From the NCBI GenBank assembly GCA_963704535.1, contig OY969916.1, positions 1,922,001 to 1,986,000 on the forward strand: DNA of 64,000 bases, read 5' to 3'. The notes beneath the pieces were generated by a model. That model saw nothing but the letters and a program-made list of their open reading frames with translations. It was not told the origin of the DNA and did not search any database. Source of the DNA: G963704535 sp963704535 (GTDB taxonomy: Bacteria; Chloroflexota; Chloroflexia; Chloroflexales; Roseiflexaceae). How positions within the stretch are numbered: position 1 is the first letter of the stretch; each line of letters begins with the position of its first letter. This document shows positions 25,328 to 44,600 of the stretch, in pieces. A program made the translations under genes and the position numbers.

Positions 25328-28302
25328 CGCTACTGCTGCTGCGCGTCGCGCCGGGCTGCGAACGCTACGTCGGCACCGATTTTTCGCCCCAAGCGCTGGG
25401 CGCCGTCCGGCAGGAGGTCGAGCGGCTCGGCCTCGGCCAGGTGGCGCTGCTCCAGCGCCCGGCCGACGACTTCGGCGGGCTGGCGGACGAGGCGTTCGAC
25501 TGCGTGATCTTGAACTCGGTCGTCCAGTACTTTCCCGATATCGACTACCTGCTGCGGGTGCTGGCCGGCGCGGCGCAAGTGCTGGCCCCCGGCGGCGCGA
25601 TCTTCGTCGGCGATGTGCGTAGTTACCCACTCATGGAGGCGTTCCATACCGCCGTGCAGTTGTTCCAAGCGCCCGACGAGCTGCCGATCGCGGCCTTACG
25701 CCAGCGGGTGCAGAAGCAGCTCGCCCAGGAGCACGAACTGCTGGTCGACCCGGCCTTCTTCGCCGCGCTGCGCGGGTACGTCCCGCAGATCAGCCAGACC
25801 CAAACCATGCTCAAGCGCGGCCGGCACCTGAATGAGCTGACCAAGTTCCGCTACGACGTCGTGCTGCGGATAGCGCCTACGCCCCAGCCGGAGCCGGCCT
25901 GGCTCGACTGGCGCCGGCGCGAGCTGACGGCGCCGGCGATACGCGAGCTACTGATCGAGACCCAGCCGGCGGCCCTGGGCATCGCCCGCGTACCCAACGC
26001 GCGCGTGCTGGCCGACGCCCGCGCCATCGCCCTGTTGGGCGCCGAGGAGCCGCCGGCCAGCGCCGGCGAGCTACGCGCGGCGCTGGAAGAGCTGCCGACG
26101 ATCGGCCTGGAGCCGGAAGAGCTGTGGGCGCTGGGCGATCAGCTGCCGTACATCGTCGAGATTCAGTGCCCGGCGGGGGGCACGGGCGCGGAGTTCGACG
26201 TCGTGTTCCGGCGGCAAGACTTGGAGATTGGAGATTGGAGATTAGAGATTGGAGATTTTGCATTCGACAATCTCCAACCCTTCGACTTTGCTCAGGACAG
26301 GTCTCCAATCTCTAATCTCTCTTACACGGCGGATAGCCGGCCGCTTGCCGCCTACGCCAATGACCCGCTGCGTGGCAGCATGTTCCGCAGCCTGGTGCCG
26401 GAGCTGCGCGAGCTGCTCCAGAGCAAGCTCCCGGATTACATGGTGCCGTCGGCGTTCGTGCTGCTGGACCGGCTGCCGCTCGCCCCGAGCGGGAAGCTCG
26501 ACCGGAGCGCGCTGCCGGCCCCCGATACCGCGCGCCCGGACCTCGGCACCGCCCTGGTGGCGCCGCGCACGCCGCCTGAGACGGCCCTGGCGGCGATCTG
26601 GTGCCAGATCCTGGGCCTCGACCAGGTGGGCGTCCACGACAACTTCTTCGCTGTCGGCGGCGACTCCATCCTATGCATCCAAGTGGTCGCGCGGGCGCGC
26701 CAGGCCGGGCTGCACCTGACTCCCAAGCAGGTCTTCCAGCACCAAACGATCGCCGAGCTGGCGGCGGTGACCAGCGCGACGCCGTCGATCGACGCGGCGC
26801 AGGGGCCAATCAGCGGCCCGCTGCCACTCACGCCGATCATGCGCTGGTTCTTCGCGCAGGAGCAGCCCGAGCCGCAGCACTTCAACCAGGCACTACTGCT
26901 CGAAACCCGCCAGGCGCTCGACCCGGCGCTGCTGGAGCAGGCGTTCCAGACGCTGCTGGCCCACCACGACATGCTGCGCCTGCGCTTTGCCAATGAGACA
27001 GGCTGGCAGGCCGTCATCGCCGTCCCGCAGCCGCAGCCGATCTGCGAGCACGTGGACCTCTCAGCGCTGGCGGGCGACGCGCAGACGGCGGCGCTGGAGA
27101 CCTGGGCGGCGGCCATCCACGCGAGCCTGGACCTGGCCGCCGGGCCGCTGGTGCGCGCCGCGCTGTTCGACCTGGGGGCCGGGCGGCCGGGGCGGCTGCT
27201 GCTCGTCATCCACCACCTGGCCGTCGACGGAGTCTCGTGGCGCATCCTGCTCGACGACCTGGAGTTGCTCTGCCGGCAGGTGGTTCAAGCGAGATCAGAG
27301 ATTGGAGATTGGAGATTGCGCGCCATTCAATCTCCGATCTCCAATCTCCAATCTCCAACAATCTCCAATCTCCAATTACCGCCCAAAACCACCCCGTTCC
27401 CACGCTGGGCTGAGCGCCTGCACGCCCACGCCCAATCGGCCGCGCTGCGCGGGGAACTGGCCTACTGGCTGGGGCTGCCGTGGGCCCAGGTCGCGGCGCT
27501 GCCGATCGATGCCCCGGCCCAGGCCGAGGCGTACACATTCGGGGCGGCGCGCTCGCTCAGCACCGAACTCGACGCCGAGGAGACCGCCGCGCTGCTGCAC
27601 GAGGTCCCGGCAGCCTACCACACCCAGGTAACAGAGGTGCTGCTCACGGCGCTGCTCCAGACCTTTGCGGCCTGGACCGACACGCCGGCCCTGCTGATCG
27701 ACCTGGAGGGCCACGGGCGCGAGCCGCTCTTCGACGATGTCGATCTCTCGCGCACGGTCGGCTGGTACACGACGATCTTCCCGGTGCTGCTCGAAGGCAA
27801 CCTGGCCGACGGGCCGGGCGCCTTACTACGAGCGGTCAAGGAGCAGGTGCGGCGCGTGCCCAACCATGGCATCGGCTACGGCCTGCTGCGCTACCTGAGC
27901 GAGGACCCCGACGTCGCCGCGCGGCTGCGAGCGCTGCCGCAGGCCGAGGTCAGCTTCAACTACCTGGGCCAACTCGACCAGGTGCTGGCGACCGACGCGC
28001 TGCTGGCGCCGGCCCAGGAGAGCAGCGGCCCCGCGCAGAGCCCGCGCAACCGGCGCCGCTACCTGATCGACATCGGCGGGCTGGTCGCCGGCGGCCGCTT
28101 CCAGGTGCAGTGGACCTACAGCCCGCGCCACGCCCCGGCCAGCGTGGAGCGGCTCGCGGCGGGGTTTATGGCGGCGCTGCGCGAGCTGATCGCCCACTGC
28201 CGCCAGCCGGAGACCGGCGCGTACACACCGTCCGACTTCCCGCTGGCCGGCCTTTCCCAGCAGCAGCTCGACAGCGTCCTGGCGGCGGTCAGCAATACCT
28301 AA
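25328..28302 (+). CDS. Gene 4, segment c: rest of methyltransferase - PCP - epimerization domain
   Basis: The frame is open from ATG 25201, but homology starts at LLLLRVAPGCERYVGTDFS near 25330. The methyltransferase continues to about 26215 (FDCVILNSVVQYFPDIDYLL, GGAIFVGDVRSY, LTKFRYDVVL). After a tract come the A-domain tail (KLPDYMVPSAFVLLDRLPL, GKLDRSALPAP) and a PCP with NFFAVGGDSILCIQVV, the GGDS form usual before E domains. An epimerization domain follows (about 26820-28230): LTPIMRWFF, HHLAVDGVSWRILLDDLE, and FNYLGQLD. A hairpin tract is translated inside the E domain at 27296-27378. Together with segment a the module would add an N-methylated residue in D configuration. The C-terminus LSQQQLDSVLAAV resembles the docking ends of genes 3 and 5. 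Confidence 0.88.
26221..26320 (+). repeat. MT-A junction hairpin tract, gene 4
   Basis: GGAGATT units on the left, CCAATCT units on the right, with a dispersed 24-base element (26278-26301) between. Confidence 0.85.
27296..27378 (+). repeat. Hairpin heptamer tract inside the E domain, gene 4
   Basis: AGATTGGAGATTGGAGATTG pairs with CAATCTCCGATCTCCAATCT with one G-T wobble, loop rich in GC. Confidence 0.85.
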
Positions 28303-28364
28303 ATTATCTAAAAAGGGGAGTTTGAGGGGTAGCCCTTCAAGAACCCCACCCAGACGAAAAGCGT
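28303..28364 (+). repeat. Gene 4-gene 5 spacer with a decayed palindromic repeat
   Basis: 62-bp spacer. AAAAGGGGAGTTTGAGGGG, TAGCCCTTCAAGAACCCC at about 28310-28349 is a diverged copy of the palindrome in the gene 4 linker at 21824-21868. No clear promoter, terminator or strong ribosome-binding site is visible before ATG 28365. Confidence 0.6.
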
Positions 28365-29048
28365 ATGAAATCTGCCGATAAACCAGCGACCGGGCAACCG
28401 GCGAAAGACGCGATAGCGGACCTGTATCCGCTCACGCCCATGCAGCATGGCATGCTGTTCCACAGCCTGTATGCCCCGGCGTCGGGCGTGTATATCGAGC
28501 AGTTCCGCTGTGTGCTGCGCGGCGATCTCGACACAGCCGCGTTCGCCGAGGCGTGGCGCCAGGTGATCGAGCAGTACGCGGTCCTGCGAACGGCGTTCGC
28601 CTGGGAAGGGCTTGACGACCCGATGCAGGTCGTCTTCCGCACCGCGCGCGCGCCGCTGGAGCGGCACGACTGGCGCGAACTCGACAGGGCCGCCCAGCGC
28701 GAGCGCCTGGAAGCCTTCCTGGAAGCCGACCGCCGGCAGGGCTTTGCGCTCAATCGCGCGCCGTTGCTGCGGCTGGCGCTGGTGCAGACGACCGACGACA
28801 CCCACCAATTCATCTGGACCTCCCACCACATCCTGCTCGACGGCTGGTCGGTATCGCGAGTGTTTAATAGCCTGCTTGGCGGCTACGATGCCCTGTCTCA
28901 CGGTGGCAATATCTCGATCAAGCCGACACGCCCATATCGGGACTACATCGCCTGGCTGCGGCGCCAGGATCTGGCGCGGGCCGAGGTCTACTGGCGCGAG
29001 CTGCTGCGCGGCTTCGCGGAGCCGACCCGCATCGACAGCGCGCCCGAA

Positions 29049-29104
29049 CAATCTCCAATCTCCAACCCTTCGACTACGCTCAGGACAGGTCTCCAATCTC
29101 CAAC
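29049..29104 (+). repeat. CCAATCT tract with dispersed element inside the C domain, gene 5
   Basis: CCAATCT units on both sides of a CCTTCGACTACGCTCAGGAC element (29067-29089). Confidence 0.83.
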
Positions 29105-29676
29105 CGAGCCGGTCGGTGGCTACCAGCAGCGCTCGATCGGGCTCTCGCAGGCGGCCACGGCGGCGCTGCAAACCTTCGCGCGGCAGCAGCAGGTGACGCT
29201 CAACACACTGGTGCAGGGCGCCTGGGCGCTGCTGCTGGGCCGCTACAGCGGCGCAGCCGACGTGCTCTTCGGCATCGTGGTCTCCGGCCGGCCCGCCGAC
29301 CTGCTGGGCGTCGAGGACATGGTCGGGCTCTTCACCAATGTGCTGCCCTTGCGGGCCGAGCTTCCGCCCATGGCCCGACTGGGCACCTGGCTGCGGCAGC
29401 TTCAACAGCAACAGATCGAGGCGCGCCAGTATGAGTACAGCCCGCTGCTCCAGATCCAGCGGTGGAGCGAGATCCCGCATGGCCAGCCGTTGTTCGAGAG
29501 CATCCTGGTCTTCGAGAATCACCCGGCGACGACGGCCCACGAGCAACGGCGCAACCTGGCGATCGAGGAGGTCCAACTGGTCGAGCGCACCCACTACCCG
29601 CTAACACTGCTGGTCGTGCCGGTGCCGACCCTGACGCTGACGATCAGCTTTGACGGCGCCCGCTTCGACGCCGCGA

Positions 29677-31825
29677 CGATCGAGCGCATGCTGGCGCATT
29701 TCCAGACGCTGCTTGCCGGGATGGCCGCGCACGCCGATCAGCCGCTGGCGCGGCTGCCGCTGATGGACGCCGACGAGCGACAGCAGGTACTGCACACCTG
29801 GAACGACACCGCCGCGCCCTACCCGCACAATACGCACCTGGCGGCCTTGTTCGCCGCCCAGGTCGGTCGCTCCCCCGACGCCATCGCCCTGGTCGAGGAC
29901 GAAGTGCAGCTCTCCTACGCCGCGCTGGCCCGCCAGGCGCACCAGCTCGCCCACACGCTCCAGGGCTGCGGCGTCGGCCCGGAGGTGGTGGTCGCGCTGG
30001 CGCTGCCGCGCTCGCTCCCCTCCGTCGTGGCTCTGCTGGCGATCTACGCCGCAGGCGGCGCCGTCGTCCCGCTCGACCCTTCCCATCCTGCCGCCCACCT
30101 GGCCGCCATCTTGGCCGACACCCAGCCCGCCGTCATCCTCACCGCCGCGCGCTTCCTGGCTGCGCTGCCCGAATGCCCCGCGCAGGTGCTGTGCCTAGAC
30201 GCCGACCAGGACCGCATCGCCGCCTACCCGACCAGCGTCCCGCTCACCAGCGTCAGCGCCTCGCACCTGGCGCATATCGTGTACACGAGTGGCTCGACCG
30301 GGGTGCCCAAGGGCGTGGCGGTACCGCAGCGCCAACTCCTGCACCGCCTGGCCTGGGCAGCCCACGCCCACCCGCTCTGCCCCTCCGACCGCGTCGCCTT
30401 GCGCACCGCCCCGAGCTTCTCGGTCGCCTTCGCCGAGCTGCTCAACCCGCTGCTCCAGGGCGCCACTGCCGTGCTGCTGCCCGACCCCGACGCCTACGAC
30501 CCGCCCCGGCTCTTGGCCGCCCTGCACCACCACGCCCTCTCGCACCTCATCCTGGTGCCGACCCTGCTGCGCGCCCTGCTCGACACCCTCGACGCCGAAG
30601 AACGCCCGCTACCGCTTCTGCGTGTGCTGGTCGTGTGCGGCGAGGTGCTGCCACCCGACCTGGTCCGTCGCGCCCAGACCCATATGCCCGCCACCTGCCT
30701 GCTGCACCAGTACGGCGCCTCCGAGGTCAATGACGTGACCCTCTACAATGCCACTACTTTACCCGCCCAAGCTGGCCGCGTCCCGCTGGGCAGCCCGATC
30801 TCCAATATGCAGGTCTACCTGCTCGACCAGCACTTGCAGCCGGTGCCGATCGGCCTCCCCGGCCTGCTCTACGTCGGTGGATTGGGCCTGGCCCGCGGCT
30901 ACCACAACCGCCCCGACCTGACCGCCGAGCGATTTGTGCCCAACCCCTTTGCCGAGAACAAAGAACAAAGAATAAAGAACAAAGAACCGAGAACCGAGGA
31001 TGGCCATCCTCCATCCTCCATCCTCCATCCTCCATCCTCACGGCTGTACGCGATGGGCGACCTAGCGCGCTGGCGAGCTGACGGCAGGCTGGAGTACCTG
31101 GGGCGGAAAGACCAGCAGGTCAAGCTGCGCGGAGTGCGGGTGGACCTGGCGGGTATCGAGGCGCTGCTGCGGGCGCAGGGTGGGGTGGCGCAGGCGGCGG
31201 CGCTGCTGCGGAATCCTGAGGCAGGGAAGGGGGCCGAGGGGGACGGGACGGCGCGGCTGCTGGCGTACGTGGCGCCGCAGGAGGGGCAGGCACTGGACGG
31301 GCGGGCACTGCGGCGGGCGCTGGCGGCGCGGCTGCCTTCCGGCCAGGTGCCCGAGCAGGTGCTGGTGCTGCCAGAGCTACCGCGCACACCCAGCGGCAAG
31401 CTGGCCCGCCGCGCGCTGGCCGAGTTGGCGCCGGAAGTAGCGCCGGAGCCGGGCACGACGACCGAGGCAGGGCCACGGACGCCGCTGGAGGAGCTGGTCG
31501 GGCGCATCTGGGCCAGTGTGCTGGGACGCGAAGCGGTCGGTCGCGACGACAACTTCTTCGAGCTGGGTGGGCACTCGCTGCTGGCGACGCAGGTGGTGGC
31601 GCGGGTGCGCGAGGTGTGCGGCGTCGAGCTGCCGCTGCGGGTGCTGTTCGAGGCGCCGACCCTGGCCGAGCTGACCGAGCAGATCGCGGCGTTGCGCTCC
31701 GAAGGGGTCGCCCTGGTGCTACCGCCGATCACGCCCGTGGCGCGCACCGGTGCCGAGCCGCTCTCCTTCGCCCAGCAGCGGCTCTGGTTCCTGGAGCAGT
31801 TGCACCCCGGCAATCCGTTCTACAA
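29677..31825 (+). repeat. Direct duplication, copy 1 (A-PCP and flanks, gene 5)
   Basis: About 2.1 kb nearly identical in DNA to 33002-35118, offset 3325 bases at the left end and 3295 at the right. The difference comes from the A6-A7 linker: here 30954-31040 holds AACAAAG and CCATCCT heptamers, while copy 2 holds GTCAGTG and ACAACGG heptamers. Confidence 0.9.
30954..31040 (+). repeat. A6-A7 loop heptamer tract, gene 5 first A
   Basis: AACAAAG units, ACCGAGA units and CCATCCT units. This is the site that differs between the two duplicated modules. Confidence 0.87.
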
Positions 31826-31836
31826 CGAGTTCCATG

Positions 31837-38652
<6,816 letters not shown>

Positions 38653-38659
38653 TTGCCAG

Positions 38660-38664
38660 GGAGA
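38660..38664 (+). promoter_or_regulatory. Ribosome-binding site deciding the gene 6 start
   Basis: A GGGAG-type purine run lies just upstream of ATG 38669. The frame is open back to 38630 inside gene 5, but the reading MRILLTMNLPY from 38669 aligns with the starts of gene 4 and gene 7, so 38669 is preferred. Confidence 0.65.
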
Positions 38665-38668
38665 CGCT

Positions 38669-41600
38669 ATGCGGATTCTGTTGACAATGAACCTGCCCTA
38701 TGTGCCGGCGCACGGCGGCGCCAATAAGGGCAATCGCGTTCTGCTCGAAGCCCTCGCGCGGCGCCACGCCGTCCAGGTGGTGGCGCCAGCGCTCGGCACA
38801 CCCAGCCGCGTGACCCTCCCGCAACTCCGCGCCGATCTGGCCGCCCAGGGCACCAGCGTGACCTCCGCCGAAGGTGTGGATCGCTTCACCCTCCACGGGG
38901 TTGAGGTCCACGCCGTGACCGAGCCGGCGCGCCTGCGGGCGCACCTGATCGAGCAGGTGCGCGCCTTCGCGCCCGACTGGACGCTGATCTCGTCAGAGGA
39001 CCCGTCGCAGAGCCTGCTGGCCGCGGCGCTCGAAGCGCACCCACGCCGGGTGATCTACGTGGCACATACGCTGTCGTTCCTGCCGTTTGGGCCGCAGTCC
39101 TTCTTCCCAAGCCCCAATCGGGTCAAGCTGGTCGCGCAGGCCGCCGCGATCATGTCGATCAGCGCGTTCGTCGCCCAGTACATCCGCCGCTGGGGCGGGT
39201 TCGATTCCACGGTGCTCCACCTCCCGGCCTATGGGAACGGGCCGTTTCCCGACTTGGGCTGCTTTGATCGCGGATATGTCACCCTGATCAACCCCTGCGC
39301 CGTCAAGGGCATCGCGATCTTTTTGGAGCTTGCCCGCCGAATGCCTGATGTGCCGTTCGCGGCGGTGCCGACTTGGGGCACGACACCGACCGACCGGGCC
39401 GCGCTGGAGCAGCTCCCCAATGTACGGCTGCTCCCGCCCGCCGACGATATCGACGCGATCTTCGCCCAGACCCGGCTCTTGCTGGTGCCCTCGCTGTGGG
39501 ATGAGGCGTTTGGGCTGGTAGTGGTCGAGGCGATGTTGCGCGGGATTCCGGTGCTGGCGAGCACGGCCGGCGGGCTGCCGGAGGCCAAGCTGGGCACCGA
39601 CTTCGTGCTACCCGTTCGCCCGATCGAGCGCTTCACCGACACCCTCGACCAGAATCTGCTCCCAGTGCCGATCGTGCCCGAGCAGGATGCCGGCCCGTGG
39701 CAGGCGGCCCTGCGCCGGCTGCTGGACGACCGCGCCCTCTACGAGCAGCAGTCGGTGCAGGCGCGCGCGGCGGCGGGCCAGTTCGTGGCCGGGTTGAGCG
39801 CCGCGCCTTTCGAGGCGTTCCTGCTGCGCCTGGACGCCGGCCGCCCGGCGGATTCGGCGCCGGTCGTGGGCGCGCCGGCTGTGGGCGTGCCGGCCAGCCA
39901 GGAGCCGGCCAGTCTCCCGGAGGAGATCGCCAACCTCACCCCCGAGCAGCGGGCGCTGCTGATGCTGCGGCTCAAGAAGCGCGCCGCCACCCGCGAGCAG
40001 CAGGAGCCGGCCGCCGAGCTGATCACCCGCGCGCCCCGCGATGGAGATCTACCGCTCTCATTCTCGCAGCAGCGGCTGTGGTTCCTGGACCAACTGGAGC
40101 CGGGCAGCCCACTCTACAACCTCTTCACGGCGGTGCGCCTGGCCGGCCCGCTCGACCGGCCGGCCCTGGAGCGCAGCCTGGCGGCGATCGTGCAGCGCCA
40201 CGAGGTGCTGCGTACCCGCTTCCCGACCGTGGATGGCCGGCCGCGCCAGGAGATCGCCCCGGCGCAGGCGCTGGGCATCCTGTTCCGCGACCTGGGCGTC
40301 CTGCCGGCCGAGGAGCGCGAGGCCGAGGCGCGGCGCGCGGCCCTGGAGGAGGCGCGCCAGCCGTTCGACTTGGGGCGCGGCCCGCTGGTGCGGGTCACGC
40401 TGCTGCGGATCGACGAGCAGCAGCACATCCTGCTCCTGACGATGCACCATATTATCTCGGACGGCTGGTCCACCGGCATCTTCGTTCGCGAGGTGGCGGC
40501 GTTCTACACGGCCTACGCGACCAAAAAATCCGCTCCCTTACCCGCTCAATCCGCTCCCCTATCGGCTGCCCTATCCGCTCCGCCCGAAGGGCAATCCGCT
40601 CCCTTACCCGCTCTCCCGATCCAATATGCCGACTTCGCAGCCTGGCAACGGCAGTGGATGCAGGGCGCGGTGCAGGAGCGGCAGCTCGCCTACTGGAAGC
40701 GACAATTGGCCAACCTCCCGGCGCTGGCGCTCCCCGCCGACCGGCCGCGCCCGCCGGTCCAGCACTTCCAGGGCGCGGCGTGTACCCTCACGCTGCCGGC
40801 GGCCCTGGTCGAGGCACTGGCGGAGGTGAGCCGGCAGGCCGAGGCGTCGCTGTTCATGACCTTGCTGGCGGCGTTCCAGGCCCTGCTGGCGCGCTACAGC
40901 GGCCAGACGAATATCGCGGTCGGCTCGCCGATCGCCAATCGCAACCACGCCCAGATCCAGGGCTTGATCGGGTTCTTCGTGAATATGCTGGTGCTGCGAA
41001 CCGACCTGTCCGGCAACCCGACCTTTCGGGAGCTGCTGGGCCGCGTTCGCACGGTGGCGCTGGATGCCTACGCGCACCAGGACCTGCCGTTCGAGAGGCT
41101 GGTCGAGGAGCTGCACCCGCAGCGCGACCTGAGCCGTAACCCGCTGTTTCAGGTCGCGTTCACGCTGGACAATACGCCGGACGGCCGCGAGGGCGGCCGC
41201 GAGGGCGGCCCGAACATGGTGCTGGGGGGGCTGACGTTGAGCCAGTTGGCGGTCGATAATGGGGTTGCCAAATTTGATCTGACGCTCAACGTCTGGCACA
41301 TCGGCCAGGAGCTGCTGGTGCGGATGGAGTATAACACCGACCTGTTCGAGGACGCCACGATCAGACGGATGATCGGGCATTTTGAGACGCTGCTGAAGGC
41401 AATCACCATTGATCCTGCCCTGCCCGTCTCCGCGCTCCCGATCCTGACCGAGGCCGAGCGGCAGCAGGTGCTGGTCGAGTGGAACGCGACGGCGGTCGAC
41501 GCCCCGCTCGACCACTGCATCCACCAGCTGATCGAGGCGCAGGCCGCGCGCACGCCCGACGCGATCGCCGTGGTCTACGGCGACAGGCAACTGACCTACC

Positions 41601-44600
41601 GCGCACTGAACCGCCGGGCCAACCAACTCGCCCATTACCTCCAGGGCCACGGGGTCGGCCCCGACGTGCTGGTCGGCGTCTGCCTGGGGCGCTCGCTGGA
41701 TCTGGTGATCGGGGTGCTGGGCGTGCTCAAGGCTGGCGGCGCCTACCTCCCGCTCGACCCGACCTACCCGGCCGAGCGGCTCCAATATATGCTGGAGGAC
41801 GCCAAGGTCGCCGTGCTACTCACCAGCCAAGAACAAAGAACAAAGCTCGTCCTGAGCGAAGTCGAAGGGAACAAAGAACAAAAAACCGATAGAACCACCG
41901 AGCGTAAGGGCGTATTGCATACGCCCCCAGCGGACGACGAAGGAGCCTATCGCACGACGCCCCACCGGACAGTGATCAATCTCGACACCGAGTGGCCCAC
42001 GATCGCCCAGCAGCCGGCCGACGAACCCTTCAGCGGCGTGACGGCCGACAACCTGGCCTACGTGATCTACACCTCCGGCTCGACTGGCGCGCCCAAGGGG
42101 ACCATGGTGCCGCACCGGGGGACGTGCAACCTGGCTGCGGCCATGAGCCGCGACTTCGAGCTTTGGCCGGAGCGGCGGATGCTTCAGTTCGCCGCTTTCA
42201 GCTTCGACGCCTCAGTCTTCGAGATCTTCAGCACGCTGGCCGGCGGCGCGACGCTGTGCCTGGCGGCGCCGGAGGCGATCCTGCCTGGGCCGGCGCTGCT
42301 GGGCCTGCTGCGCGCGCAGGCGATCACGGCGGTTATCTTGCCGCCGTCCGGGCTGGCGGTCCTGCCGGAGGCCGAGCTGCCTGCACTCCAGACTCTGTGC
42401 GTCGCCGGCGAGGCCTGCCCGGCCGAGCTGGTGGGGCGCTGGGGCGGGGGGCGGCGGTTTATCGACGCCTACGGCCCGACCGAGGCCAGCGTGTGTGCCA
42501 CGCTGACTGAGTGCAGCGGCCCCGGCAAGCCGCCGATCGGCCGACCGATCGCCAACACCCAGGTCTATCTGCTCGACGTGTACATGCAGCCGGTGCCGGT
42601 CGGCGTGCCGGGCGAGCTTTACATCGGCGGCGCCGGGCTGGCACGCGGCTACCTCGGCCGGCCCGACCTGACCGCAGAACGGTTCGTGCCCAACCCATTC
42701 GCCCAAGAGAGATTGGAGATTGGAGATTGGAGATTGAGTGGCGCGCACTCTCCAATCTCCAATCTCCAATCTCTAATCTCCAACCGGCTGTATCGGACCG
42801 GCGACCTCTGCCGCTACCGCCCTGATGGGATGATTGAGTACCTGGGCCGAATCGACCAGCAGGTGAAGGTGCGTGGCTACCGGATCGAGCCGGGCGAAAT
42901 CGAGGCGGCGCTACGCCAGCACCCACAGGTGCGCGAGGCGGTCGTGCTGGCCCGCGAGGATACGCAGGGTGAGCGGCAGCTGGTGGCCTACGTCGTCCCC
43001 AACCAAGAACAAAGAATAAAGAACAAAGAACAAAGGAGCGAGGAACAAGAACAAAGAACAAAGCTTGTCCTGAGCGAAGTCGAAGGGAATAAAGAACAAA
43101 CCAATGAGAAGGAAGCTTCTCAATTCTCAATTCTCAATTCTCAATTCTCGGGGGAGTTGCGCCAATTCCTCCGCGACCGCCTACCAGACTATATGATACC
43201 TGTGGCGTTTGTGCTGATCGAGGCGCTGCCGCTCTCGCCCAGCGGCAAGATCGATCGGCAGGCGCTGCCCGCGCCCGGCGCCGCCCGGCCCGCCGTCGAC
43301 GCTCCTTTCCTGGCCCCGCGCAGCAGCCTGGAGCGGATGATCGCCGGGGTGTGGCGCTCGGTGCTGCACCTGGAGACGGTCGGCGTCCACGACAACTTCT
43401 TCGACCTGGGCGGGCACTCGCTGCGGCTGGTGGCGGTGCAGAGCCGGCTGCGGGCCGAGCTGGGCCGCGATGTGGCGCTGCTCGATCTATTCAAGCACCC
43501 CACCATCAGCGCGCTGGCCACCTTCCTGGCCCCCGACCAGTCCGCCGACGCAGCGTTGACGCTGGACGCCGCACCACGCGCGACACCGCAGGGTGGACCG
43601 ATCGCGATCGTGGGGATGAGCGGGCGCTTCCCGTCGGCGCCCTCGGTCGAGGCGTTCTGGGCGCTGCTGCGCGATGGTGTCGATACGGTCACGAGCTTCA
43701 CCGACGCGGAGTTGCTGGCCGCCGGGGTCGACCCCGCGCTGCTGGCCAACCCGCATTACGTCAAGGCGCGCCCGGTGCTGGACGAGATCGACCGCTTCGA
43801 CGCCGGGCTGTTCGGCTACAGCCCGCGCGAGGCCGAGCTGCTCGACCCGCAGCAACGGCTGTTCTTGGAGGTGGCCTGGGAGGCGCTTGAGCGCGCCGGC
43901 TACGCCCCGCTCCAGGCCCCAGGCCGCGTCGGCGTCTTCGCCGGCGTGGCCCTGAACAGCTATGTCTTCAACCTGATCAACCGGCCGGAGGTATTGGCCA
44001 CGGTTGGCGAAACGCAGGTGGTGATCTCCAACGACAAGGACTACCTGGCGACGCGGGTGTCGTACAAGCTGCGGCTGAGTGGGCCGAGCATCACGGTGCA
44101 GACGGCCTGCTCGACCTCGCTGGTGGCCGTCCATCTGGCCTGCCAGAGCCTGCGCCTGGGCGAGGCCGACATGGCCCTGGCCGGCGGCGTCTCGGTCCAG
44201 TCGTCTCAGGTTGTCGGCTATCGCTACCTGGAGGGCGGGATCGGGTCGCCGGACGGGCACTGCCGCCCGTTCGACGCGGCAGCCCAGGGAACGGTCGGGG
44301 GCAGCGGGCTGGGCATTGTGGTGCTCAAGCGGCTCGACGACGCGCTGCGCGACGGGGACACGATCCTGGCGCTCATCCGCGGCTCGGCGATCAATAACGA
44401 CGGCGGGCACAAGGTCGGCTACACCGCGCCCTCGGTTCGCGGCCAGGCCCAGGTCATCCGCGCCGCGCTGCACCAGGCCGCTCTCGACCCCTCGACGATC
44501 TCCTACGTCGAGGCCCATGGCACCGGCACCGCGCTGGGCGACCCGATCGAGGTCGCCGCGCTGACCGAGGTGTTCGGGCCGTCCACTCAGCGCCCGGCTC

